Positions 1 to 5,366 of a stretch of 5,366 nt of DNA are shown here, piece after piece (within the stretch, counting starts at the first letter, position 1; the number at the start of each line of letters is the position of its first letter). The stretch lies in NCBI GenBank assembly GCA_007134625.1, contig SLKL01000413.1, positions 1-5,366 of the forward strand, read 5' to 3'. The notes under the pieces were generated by a model. The model did no database searches. It was given only the letters and a program-made list of their open reading frames with translations, and was not told the DNA's origin. The position numbers and the translations under genes were made by a program. This stretch comes from Saprospiraceae bacterium. GTDB taxonomy: Bacteria > Bacteroidota > Bacteroidia > Chitinophagales > Saprospiraceae.

Positions 1-1158
1 GGTAAAGTAAGAAGAGGTGAAATTAAAGCAGGTCAATCTGTAAAAATCATCAAACGAGACGGAACTGAAAAGCAGCACAGAATAAAAGAATTATTCACTT
101 ACCGAGGTCAGGACAGGGTTACTGCTGATATCGTTGAAGCGGGTGATATTTGTGCAATTAGTGGGTTAGAAGCATTTGAGATTGGAGACAGCATATGTGA
201 CCCCGATAATCCGGAAGCATTGCCACCAATTGCCATTGATGAACCTACGATGAGCATGTTGTTCACCGTTAATAATAGTCCCTTCTTTGGTAAAGACGGT
301 AAGTTTGTCACTTCAAGGCAACTAAGAGACAGGCTTTTTAAAGAAACTGAGAAAAACCTTGCATTGAGGGTAGAAGAAACTGAATCTCCTGAAGTTTTCA
401 ATGTACATGGACGAGGTGTTTTACACTTGTCTGTTTTGATTGAAACCATGCGCCGCGAATCTTATGAGTTACAAGTCGGAAAACCCAGAGTTTTAATAAA
501 AGAAACCTCTGAAGGAAAACAAGAACCGATGGAGGAGTTGGTAGTTGATGCTCCGGAGGATTATTCAGGTACCATAATCGAAATGGTAACCAAGAGATCC
601 GGTGAATTGAATAATATGGAACCAAGAGGCGGATTGATGCATTTGGAATTCATTGTTCCTACAAGAGGCCTTATCGGTTTGAAAAATCAGATGCTAACCG
701 CTACCGCAGGAGAGGCGGTAATGTACCACAGATTCAGTCATTATGGACCGTGGAAGGGAGACATGGAAGGCAGAAACAAGGGAGTTATGATTTCTTCGGA
801 GGCAGGCACCTCTATACCCTTTGCTATGAACAAACTACAGGAGCGTGGACATTTTTTCATCCCACCCGGTGATGAGATATATGAAGGGCAGATAGTAGGA
901 GAACACAGCAGGGAAAATGATCTGGTAGTCAACCTTACCAAAGCTAAAAAACTAACCAATATTCGATCTGCCGGAGCCGATGATAAGGTTAAATTACCCC
1001 CTGCAAAAATCATGAGTCTGGAACAGGCAATGGAATACATTGCAGATGATGAATATGTAGAAATCACTCCATCTAAAATCAGATTGAGAAAAATCTTACT
1101 TAAAGAAAGCGACAGAAAGAGGTTGGCTAATCCGGCATTGGCGCATATTAAGTTTTAG
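1..1158 (+). CDS. typA: Translational GTPase TypA/BipA, C-terminal part (5' end outside window)
   Basis: The open frame runs from base 1 to a TAG stop at 1156-1158, giving 385 visible residues. The family is usually about 600 long, so the GTPase (G) domain and part of domain II lie to the left. Visible order: the rest of the domain II beta-barrel (residues 1-72), an EF-G domain III-like region with GRGVLHLSVL at 137-146, an EF-G domain V-like region (about 175-240) with RGLIG at 222-226, and the BipA-specific C-terminal domain with EGQIVGEHSREND at 295-307 and a conserved KKLTN segment. The last two are hallmarks separating TypA from EF-G and LepA. In other bacteria TypA binds the ribosome and supports 50S assembly, growth in the cold and stress adaptation. 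The TTG at 220 is an internal leucine codon, not a start, because the homology continues upstream of it. No frameshift or missing conserved block is seen. Identification is very secure. Confidence 0.97.
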   Translation, partial: GKVRRGEIKAGQSVKIIKRDGTEKQHRIKELFTYRGQDRVTADIVEAGDICAISGLEAFEIGDSICDPDNPEALPPIAIDEPTMSMLFTVNNSPFFGKDGKFVTSRQLRDRLFKETEKNLALRVEETESPEVFNVHGRGVLHLSVLIETMRRESYELQVGKPRVLIKETSEGKQEPMEELVVDAPEDYSGTIIEMVTKRSGELNNMEPRGGLMHLEFIVPTRGLIGLKNQMLTATAGEAVMYHRFSHYGPWKGDMEGRNKGVMISSEAGTSIPFAMNKLQERGHFFIPPGDEIYEGQIVGEHSRENDLVVNLTKAKKLTNIRSAGADDKVKLPPAKIMSLEQAMEYIADDEYVEITPSKIRLRKILLKESDRKRLANPALAHIKF

Positions 1159-1179
1159 ATTTTGTAACTATTTAGTGTG

Positions 1180-1194
1180 GACTCTGAAAGGGTC
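1180..1194. repeat. Small hairpin after typA
   Basis: GACTC (1180-1184) faces GGGTC (1190-1194) across a TGAAA loop, giving a 5-bp stem with one G-T wobble. It lies 21 bases after the typA stop and just before a much stronger hairpin. No T-run follows. It may be incidental or part of the same structured element. Confidence 0.35.
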
Positions 1195-1198
1195 ATAA

Positions 1199-1233
1199 AT
1201 CAATAACCATGGGCTGCACCCGTGGTTATTGAT
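1199..1233. repeat. Strong 15-bp hairpin, REP-like or atypical terminator
   Basis: The arms at 1199-1213 and 1219-1233 pair over 15 positions (one T-G wobble) around a CTGCA loop, and the GC-rich centre reads GGGCTGCACCC. It starts 40 bases after the typA stop, where a transcription terminator would be expected. However, the following bases (CAACTAATTT) contain no T-run, so it is not a canonical intrinsic terminator. The GC-rich tip on an AT-rich base, followed by further hairpins, resembles REP/BIME elements dispersed by RAYT-type transposases. That reading is an inference. A 3'-end stabiliser of typA mRNA is an alternative. Confidence 0.6.
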
Positions 1234-1249
1234 CAACTAATTTACAAAT

Positions 1250-1266
1250 TCATGCCTTCGGCTTGA
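1250..1266. repeat. Short TTC-loop hairpin next to the REP-like hairpin
   Basis: TCA-T-GCC (1250-1256) faces GGC-T-TGA (1260-1266), six pairs interrupted by one T-T mismatch, with a TTC tip. It lies 16 bases beyond the strong hairpin and may be the second limb of a two-hairpin element. Confidence 0.4.
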
Positions 1267-1280
1267 TCGATATTTGGCGG

Positions 1281-1306
1281 GATTTATGCATCAATATGCG
1301 AAAATC
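1281..1306. repeat. Interrupted hairpin in the typA-rpsA spacer
   Basis: GATTT-A-TGCAT (1281-1291) faces ATGCG-A-AAATC (1296-1306) around a CAAT loop. This gives ten pairs including one T-G wobble, with one A-A mismatch. It is the third hairpin in a row within about 110 bases. No T-run follows. Function unknown. Confidence 0.4.
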
Positions 1307-1446
1307 ATGACAAAATTATCAGGATACCTAGTGTAGTCAATAGTTACTAGATTCTTAGCTTATAGTCGCTGATTAGAAGCCTTCAGCAGATTTGAAGCTA
1401 AACACACCACCCAAAACTGATTTGGATATTCAAAAATCCTTGGTAT

Positions 1447-1466
1447 TTAATTTTTGCAAAAATTAA
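1447..1466. repeat. Perfect 20-bp palindrome
   Basis: TTAATTTTTGCAAAAATTAA reads identically on both strands with no spacer. A loopless palindrome is a poor RNA hairpin but a plausible binding site for a symmetric DNA-binding dimer. It lies about 180 bases upstream of the rpsA -7 element, far for a classical operator. AT-rich sequence makes chance palindromes likelier, although 20 perfect bases remain notable. Confidence 0.55.
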
Positions 1467-1485
1467 CAAGCTTGTTCGAATAAGC
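1465..1485. repeat. Two further overlapping palindromes
   Basis: AACAAGCTTGTT at 1465-1476 is a perfect 12-bp palindrome sharing two bases with the preceding 20-bp one. It overlaps GCTTGTTCGAATAAGC at 1470-1485, which is a 16-bp palindrome with a single mismatched pair. Three nested symmetric sites in 39 bases suggest a protein-binding or recombination site, or an eroded repeat. No known operator is recognised. Confidence 0.45.
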
Positions 1486-1530
1486 CAATAGCTAATAACA
1501 AGAAGCCATTAGCAACAAGCCGGTAGCTAA
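1482..1530. repeat. Degenerate heptanucleotide tandem array (7 units)
   Basis: The 49 bases split into seven 7-base units: AAGCCAA, TAGCTAA, TAACAAG, AAGCCAT, TAGCAAC, AAGCCGG, TAGCTAA. Three of them form exact copies of AAGCC-NN-TAGC starting at 1482, 1503 and 1517, spaced 21 and 14 bases apart, both multiples of seven. TAGCTAA occurs twice. The array touches the palindrome cluster and ends about 114 bases before the rpsA -7 element. It looks like an eroded short tandem repeat of unknown function. Confidence 0.5.
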
Positions 1531-1643
1531 ATTAATCTTTGCAGAAGGAATGCTGAACTGTAAATAAACATGATTATTAATTCAGGTTCGGCATAACATA
1601 AAAAACTTTTAGGGAAATGTACTGTGCTCTAAGCAAAAAAGCG

Positions 1644-1651
1644 TACCTTTG
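1644..1651 (+). promoter_or_regulatory. rpsA promoter -7 element
   Basis: TACCTTTG exactly matches the Bacteroidota primary-sigma -7 consensus TAnnTTTG. The matching -33 TTG is not perfect: the expected position, about 19 bases upstream, holds CTGTG (1622-1626). Transcription should begin near 1655-1658, leaving a leader of about 40 bases to the ATG at 1696. The leader is A/T-rich and has no Shine-Dalgarno sequence, as is usual in this phylum. Confidence 0.7.
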
Positions 1652-1695
1652 CGCCGCTAAAAATATTTCATAACCATTAAAACAATTCTTCGATT

Positions 1696-3744
1696 ATGTC
1701 TGAAGAAACAAAAAAAACAGAGGAGGTGGTAGAAACTCCTGAAAATCAACCTGCTGAAAACCAAGAAACCAGTTCCAAGGTCGATGAATCTACCGAAACT
1801 ACAAAAGAAGATGCTGCTGTAGAAGAGCCTAAAGTTGAAGCAAAAGAGGTAGAAGCTGAAACTCCCAAGGAAGATGACGCTAAAGAAGAAACAAGTGAAG
1901 AGTCAACAGCAGAAGCAGAAGAAGAACAGGAAGAAGTTTATGAGCAAGCTGCTCACGATGATTTCGATTGGGAATTAGGAAACAATTACGATCTTCCTTA
2001 TTCTGAAGAAGAGACTGAAAAGCTATTGGAAAAATATGATAGCACCCTTACCTTACTTGAGGATAGTCAAATAGTAAAAGGTACTGTTAAATCAATTTCA
2101 GATGGAGATGTACTTCTTGACTTGAATTATAAGTCTGATGGCCTTGTATCACTTTCTGAATTCAGAGACAACCCTGATTTAGGTGTAGGAGATGAAGTCG
2201 ATGTTTATATTGAAAGGACCGAGGATGAGAGAGGACAGCTAATTCTTTCCAGAAGAAAGGCAAAGCTGCTTAAAGCATGGGACAATATCGTTGATTCTTA
2301 TGAAAATGGTACTATTATCAGAGGAAAAGTAATCAGTAAGACAAAAGGTGGACTTATTGCAGATTGTGGTGGGTTGGAGACATTCCTTCCAGGATCGCAG
2401 ATTGATATTAAGCCTATTATTGACTATGATTCATACGTTGGTAAAACCATGGACTTTAAGGTGGTTAAGATCAATGAAATGATCAAAAACGCTGTTGTAT
2501 CACACAAAGCACTTATTGAAAGTGATTTGGCTGAGCAAAGAGATCAAATCATTCAGGGTCTAGAAAAAGGACAGGTTCTTGAGGGTATTGTCAAAAATAT
2601 TACTGACTTTGGTGCATTTATGGACCTTGGTGGTGTTGACGGTTTATTGTATATCACCGATATTTCATGGGGAAGAATCAACCACCCAAGTGAAGTTCTT
2701 GAATTAAATGACAAGGTAAATGTTGTTGTACTTGACTTTGATGAGAACAAAAAGCGTATTTCTCTAGGTCTGAAACAACTGCAACCTCACCCATGGGATG
2801 TTCTTGACAACACCATATCTGAAGGCGCAACAGTAAAAGGAAAAATTGTAAACATTGAAGATTATGGTGCATTCCTTGAAATCGAGCCAGGTGTAGAAGG
2901 ACTTATCCACGTATCTGAAGTTTCATGGAGTAATCAGCCTGTTAACGCCAGAGAATATTTTACTCTAGGACAGGAATTGGAAGCTATGGTGGTTACTATT
3001 GACAATGAGGAGAGAAAAATGTCTCTCAGCATTAAGCAGTTAACCCCGGATCCATGGGCTGAAATTGAAACAAAATACCCTGTTGATAGCAGACATACCG
3101 GTGAAGTTAAAAATCTTACTCCATATGGTGTTTTTGTAGAGCTTGATGAAGGTATAGGTGGAATGGTACACATTTCTGACTTGTCTTGGACAAAGCGTTT
3201 TTCTCACCCTTCTGAATTTACAAAGGTTGGAGAAAACATTGATATCATTATACTGGAGATTGACAAGGAAGGCAGAAAACTTTCTCTTGGTCACAAGCAG
3301 ATAGAAGAGAATCCATGGGATACGTTCCAGAATGTATTCCCGGTAGGCTCTTATCATGAAGCTACTATCATCAGAAAAGATGACAGAGGAGCTATCCTTC
3401 AGTTACCCTATGGTCTTGAAGCCTTCTCTCCAATAAGACATATCCGTAAAGAGGATGGAACTATGGCGGAAGTAGAAGAAATACTGACTGTTAAGGTTAT
3501 TGAGTTTAACAGAGATGATAAGCGTATAATGGTTTCTCACCTTAGATATCTTGAGGATATTCAGAAGGAGGCTAAGGATGAAGTGGCAAAAGCTAAAGAT
3601 AAAGAAGCTAAAGAAACCAGAAAAGCAGTTAAGAAAACTCAATCAACGGTTGAGCGTACTACCTTAGGTGAGTTAAGTGCATTCAGCGACCTGAAACAAC
3701 AGTTGGAAGGCGATGAGGCAGAAGCAAGCTCAGAGGAAGAGTAA
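1696..3744 (+). CDS. rpsA: 30S ribosomal protein bS1
   Basis: The protein has 682 residues. bS1 sits on the 30S platform and helps dock and unfold mRNA, important in a phylum that rarely uses Shine-Dalgarno pairing. Six S1 (OB-fold) domains are visible at about 124-190, 205-274, 292-362, 377-449, 463-535 and 551-616. Domains 3-5 carry the classic signature, for example DFGAFMDLGGVDGLLYITDISW, read here as DFGAFMDL plus GLLYITDISW, and are joined by linkers with a PW(D/A) motif. Domains 1, 2 and 6 are divergent, as in known S1 proteins. Residues 1 to about 95 are a low-complexity tail rich in Glu, Asp, Thr and Ala, and 617-682 is a charged Lys/Glu tail ending in acidic residues, so the protein is longer than the typical 550-600. 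The ATG at 1696 is the only reasonable start: an in-frame TAA lies at 1678-1680 and the promoter is just upstream. Its own promoter and terminator suggest a single-gene transcript. Confidence 0.97.
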   Translation: MSEETKKTEEVVETPENQPAENQETSSKVDESTETTKEDAAVEEPKVEAKEVEAETPKEDDAKEETSEESTAEAEEEQEEVYEQAAHDDFDWELGNNYDLPYSEEETEKLLEKYDSTLTLLEDSQIVKGTVKSISDGDVLLDLNYKSDGLVSLSEFRDNPDLGVGDEVDVYIERTEDERGQLILSRRKAKLLKAWDNIVDSYENGTIIRGKVISKTKGGLIADCGGLETFLPGSQIDIKPIIDYDSYVGKTMDFKVVKINEMIKNAVVSHKALIESDLAEQRDQIIQGLEKGQVLEGIVKNITDFGAFMDLGGVDGLLYITDISWGRINHPSEVLELNDKVNVVVLDFDENKKRISLGLKQLQPHPWDVLDNTISEGATVKGKIVNIEDYGAFLEIEPGVEGLIHVSEVSWSNQPVNAREYFTLGQELEAMVVTIDNEERKMSLSIKQLTPDPWAEIETKYPVDSRHTGEVKNLTPYGVFVELDEGIGGMVHISDLSWTKRFSHPSEFTKVGENIDIIILEIDKEGRKLSLGHKQIEENPWDTFQNVFPVGSYHEATIIRKDDRGAILQLPYGLEAFSPIRHIRKEDGTMAEVEEILTVKVIEFNRDDKRIMVSHLRYLEDIQKEAKDEVAKAKDKEAKETRKAVKKTQSTVERTTLGELSAFSDLKQQLEGDEAEASSEEE

Positions 3745-3771
3745 ACAAGTAAATGATTTTTAGGTGAATAG

Positions 3772-3807
3772 AAGCGACATTTCTTAATTGAGATGTCGCT
3801 TTTTTTT
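3772..3807 (+). terminator. Intrinsic terminator of rpsA
   Basis: AAGCGACATTTC (3772-3783) pairs with GAGATGTCGCTT (3790-3801), 12 pairs with one G-T wobble, around a TTAATT loop. It runs straight into a tract of eight T at 3800-3807. It lies 27 bases after the rpsA stop and is a textbook Rho-independent terminator, separating rpsA from the next gene. Confidence 0.93.
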
Positions 3808-3891
3808 ATGACAAATAAGCTAAGGGGTCACGGATGAAAGAAGGCTGAAGCCCTTTATCATATTATCGAATATTAAATATTAAAAATTCAG

Positions 3892-3899
3892 TAATTTTG
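3892..3899 (+). promoter_or_regulatory. Probable -7 promoter element of the DUF481 gene
   Basis: TAATTTTG fits TAnnTTTG and lies 22 bases before the ATG at 3922, which would give a very short leader of about 15-18 bases. No TTG is found at the expected -33 position (about 3870-3872 reads ATA), so the match is only half supported. The surroundings are AT-rich, which raises the chance of a spurious hit. Confidence 0.5.
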
Positions 3900-3921
3900 C
3901 GCTTTCAATAAAATATCCAAT

Positions 3922-4734
3922 ATGGCTTCAGAAAGAAGAATACTTATCACGTTGACAGTTTTACTTACAATACTCATCGCAACCACCGAAGTAAGCGCAC
4001 AAATTTTAAATATAGAAAGGTACAGATTAGAGCAGGAAGAGGATAAAAGTTTTCTTATGAAAGCCACAATGGGCTTAAGTATTTACAACCGCAGTGCGGC
4101 TGAGGATTCACCGGTGGACTTATTTGGTTATAATGGTCGGATCAATGCTATCTATTTTTCAGAAAAGCACATCTATACAGCAATAGGGCAGATTGACTAT
4201 CTCAAAATTAATGAGAATCCCTTTCTCAATTTTGGATACGTCCATTTGAGGGGGCACTTTTTTAGTGAAAATAATTCAAGCTTTGAGGTTTTTACTCAGG
4301 CCTCTTATGATAACTTCAGAGGTTTGGATCCACGAGTACTACTCGGTAGTGGACTTAGGCAAAAACTGCTGGATACAGATCGCTCGCTGATTTATGCAGG
4401 TGTAGGGGTTCTTTATGAATGGGAGAGATGGAAACATCCTCAAGATAAAAACATCGTAGAATCCAATTTATTGAAATCAACTAACTACATATCTTACAGG
4501 CTTAGTGTTAACGAGTACCTCGACTTCAACGCCATCGCCTATTTTCAAACGGGCTATGACAGTGGTATTGAAAAATTTAGGAACAGAGTCAGTGGAAATT
4601 TCAATCTCAATTCAAAAATATGCGATCGATTTTCAATCACCAACTCATTTGACTTTAGTTACGAGCAGCGACCCATAGTTCCGATAACGGGATTTATATT
4701 TAACTTCCGAACGGGAATTTCATACAGTTGGTAA
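3922..4734 (+). CDS. DUF481-type outer-membrane beta-barrel protein
   Basis: The protein has 270 residues. Residues 1-26 form a clear signal peptide: Arg-Arg at 5-6, a hydrophobic stretch at about 7-20, and a VSA cleavage site before Gln27. There is no lipobox cysteine. The rest alternates polar and aromatic/hydrophobic residues as in transmembrane beta-strands and ends in Trp270, the terminal aromatic typical of outer-membrane barrels. The segments GLDPRVLLGSGLRQKLLD (134-151) and YAGVGVLYEWERW (158-170) resemble the conserved core of the DUF481 (YdiY-like) family, whose function is unknown. The length fits that family. The in-frame TAA at 3892-3894 excludes an earlier start, and no Shine-Dalgarno sequence is present. 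It is separated from rpsA by a terminator and converges on the next gene. I am confident about the secreted barrel and fairly confident about the family name. Confidence 0.82.
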   Translation: MASERRILITLTVLLTILIATTEVSAQILNIERYRLEQEEDKSFLMKATMGLSIYNRSAAEDSPVDLFGYNGRINAIYFSEKHIYTAIGQIDYLKINENPFLNFGYVHLRGHFFSENNSSFEVFTQASYDNFRGLDPRVLLGSGLRQKLLDTDRSLIYAGVGVLYEWERWKHPQDKNIVESNLLKSTNYISYRLSVNEYLDFNAIAYFQTGYDSGIEKFRNRVSGNFNLNSKICDRFSITNSFDFSYEQRPIVPITGFIFNFRTGISYSW

Positions 4735-4737
4735 TCA

Positions 4738-4752
4738 TTTACCCCAGGTAAA
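4738..4752. terminator. Possible small bidirectional hairpin between convergent genes
   Basis: TTTACC (4738-4743) and GGTAAA (4747-4752) form a perfect 6-bp stem around CCA inside the 24-base gap between two convergent stop codons. No proper T-run directly follows on either strand: on the plus strand ATGTTTTTC comes about 8 bases later. It is therefore a weak terminator candidate at best, placed here largely because of its position. Confidence 0.3.
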
Positions 4753-4758
4753 AAGGGA

Positions 4759-5366
4759 TTATGTTTTTCTTTCCTTTTTCCTTGCAGCAGGGAATAGAAT
4801 ATTATTGAGGATCAGCCTATATCCCGGTGAGTTAGGATGCAGGTTCAAATCCACTTCAGGGTCCCCTACCCTATGCGTATAATCCTCCGGATCGTGTCCC
4901 CCGTAAAAAGACCAAAACCCATCTCCGAAAGTACCGTGGATATACCGGGCTTCATTCAGTCCTTCATTTTTACCCATGACCACAACGGTAGGCTTGATTA
5001 AATCTAATTGAAATGAAGTGGTTTGTCCCATAAAACCTTTAACCGTTCTCGTATGATTTTGAGTGAGCATGGTCGGAACAGGATCCCATTTTGCAGAAAA
5101 GTCAAATAAGGTAAAATAATCCATAGATGGTGAAACCTGTCGGGTTTTGGGATCTATATTCGAATACCTATATACAAGAGGATCCATTTCGAGTTCAAAA
5201 TCACGGAAAGCAAAGGTCCTTGAAAAATCAAGTTTTTCATTGGCGTTGGGATCGGCCGGATCACCATCATAAATTTCGGCAGCTATGTCAATACCTTTGG
5301 CAGCAAGGGCAATATCATAAGTAACGGTAGCAGAACACATGGCAAACATAAATCCACCCCCTGCAA
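4759..5366 (-). CDS. C-terminal part of a Bacteroidota protein usually named 'asparagine synthetase B', probably GATase-like (5' end outside window)
   Basis: The minus-strand frame is open from the right edge to the TAA at 4759-4761, with 201 visible complete codons. The ATG at 5347-5349 is internal: upstream codons read Ala-Gly-Gly-Gly-Phe and continue the conserved GGGFMFAMCSAT block. From memory this matches a roughly 400-residue Bacteroidota family often labelled asparagine synthetase B. Nothing visible supports that name: there is no PP-loop ATP-binding motif or other AsnB synthetase signature. Cys10 (visible numbering) follows a Gly-rich hydrophobic strand like the nucleophile elbow of class-I glutamine-amidotransferase/DJ-1-like folds. 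The late GGHDPED block (His157) resembles their His-Pro-Glu segment. Other strongly motif-like parts are FSAKWDPVPTMLTQNHT, VKGFMGQTT, EARYIHG and LNLHPNSPGYRLILNN. Enzymatic activity is an inference. The C-terminus is basic (ARKKERKT). The N-terminus, including any signal peptide, is not visible. Confidence 0.8.
   Translation of the reverse strand, partial: AGGGFMFAMCSATVTYDIALAAKGIDIAAEIYDGDPADPNANEKLDFSRTFAFRDFELEMDPLVYRYSNIDPKTRQVSPSMDYFTLFDFSAKWDPVPTMLTQNHTRTVKGFMGQTTSFQLDLIKPTVVVMGKNEGLNEARYIHGTFGDGFWSFYGGHDPEDYTHRVGDPEVDLNLHPNSPGYRLILNNILFPAARKKERKT

Larger units (their letters stand above)
1159..1695. other. 537-base gene-free region between typA and rpsA
   Basis: No convincing coding frame is present on either strand, and I could not fold any part into a tRNA. 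The left third (about 1180-1306) is a succession of hairpins. The middle (about 1307-1446) is AT-rich with only weak short inverted repeats, such as CTAGT at 1328-1332 facing ACTAG at 1346-1350. Positions 1447-1530 hold overlapping palindromes followed by a heptanucleotide array. The rpsA promoter lies at the right end. The gap is long for two housekeeping genes. A small RNA or a remnant of an old repeat element could lie here, but neither can be shown from sequence alone. Confidence 0.7.

Noticed and set aside
220..1158. A separate shorter gene starting at TTG 220
   Set aside because: The typA homology continues in the same frame to base 1 without a stop, so 220 is an internal Leu codon of a truncated gene.
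1470..1486. A TTCGAAT loop with CTT/AAG flanks, resembling a tRNA T-arm
   Set aside because: The stem has only three to four pairs with the wrong loop size, and no acceptor, D or anticodon arms fit on either strand. It is better explained by the palindrome cluster.
1482..1530. CRISPR-like array
   Set aside because: Units are 7 bases with no unique spacers of regular length, and no cas genes are present.
1527..1540. A second TAnnTTTG-like promoter at TTAATCTTTG
   Set aside because: The spacing is off by one (AATCTTTG rather than TAnnTTTG) and no -33 element is evident, so it is weaker than the 1644-1651 match.
398..3642. Minus-strand open frames opposite typA and rpsA (for example 741-1067, 3040-3357, 3403-3642)
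   Set aside because: They lie wholly opposite strongly conserved coding sequence, show no recognisable domain or start signal, and have the composition expected of antisense shadows.
3869..3882. Tandem AATATTA duplication
   Set aside because: Two copies of an AT-only heptamer in an AT-rich spacer are easily due to chance.
5127..5324. Plus-strand 65-codon open frame at the right edge
   Set aside because: It lies opposite the conserved minus-strand gene and its product shows no domain, signal peptide or plausible start context.
1..5366. A novel defence, mobile or biosynthetic system
   Set aside because: All four genes are either core translation genes or solitary chromosomal genes. No nuclease, transposase, toxin-antitoxin, reverse transcriptase or similar component is visible.

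Overview
The window looks like a chromosomal housekeeping segment from a member of the Bacteroidota, most likely a marine-type member of the Cytophagales. The protein sequences resemble that group. Both visible promoters match the Bacteroidota -7 element TAnnTTTG. The two complete genes start at an ATG with no Shine-Dalgarno sequence, and base composition is AT-leaning. Genus-level placement is not possible from this window.

Layout: (1) Positions 1-1158 on the plus strand hold the C-terminal two thirds of typA/bipA, the translational GTPase that binds ribosomes. Its GTPase domain lies off the left edge. (2) Positions 1159-1695 form a 537-base gene-free stretch that is rich in structure: a run of hairpins resembling REP elements, a cluster of overlapping palindromes, a degenerate heptanucleotide array, and at its right end the rpsA promoter. 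(3) Positions 1696-3744 on the plus strand encode ribosomal protein bS1 (rpsA), with six S1 domains, an unusually long acidic N-terminal extension and a charged C-terminal tail. A textbook intrinsic terminator follows. (4) Positions 3922-4734 on the plus strand encode a secreted DUF481-type outer-membrane beta-barrel protein with its own promoter. (5) Positions 4759-5366 on the minus strand hold the C-terminal part of a protein family commonly labelled 'asparagine synthetase B' in Bacteroidota. Its visible sequence looks nothing like AsnB and better fits a class-I glutamine-amidotransferase-like fold. It converges on the DUF481 gene with a 24-base gap.

TypA and bS1 both act at the ribosome, but a 537-base gap with its own promoter and a strong hairpin separates them, so they are probably not one operon. 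The rpsA gene is bracketed by its own promoter and terminator and appears monocistronic. The barrel protein and the convergent gene have no visible functional link to translation.

I see no defence system, mobile element, CRISPR array or RNA gene. The parts most worth a second look are the intergenic palindrome and heptad structures, the bS1 extension, and the probable misnaming of the right-edge gene.
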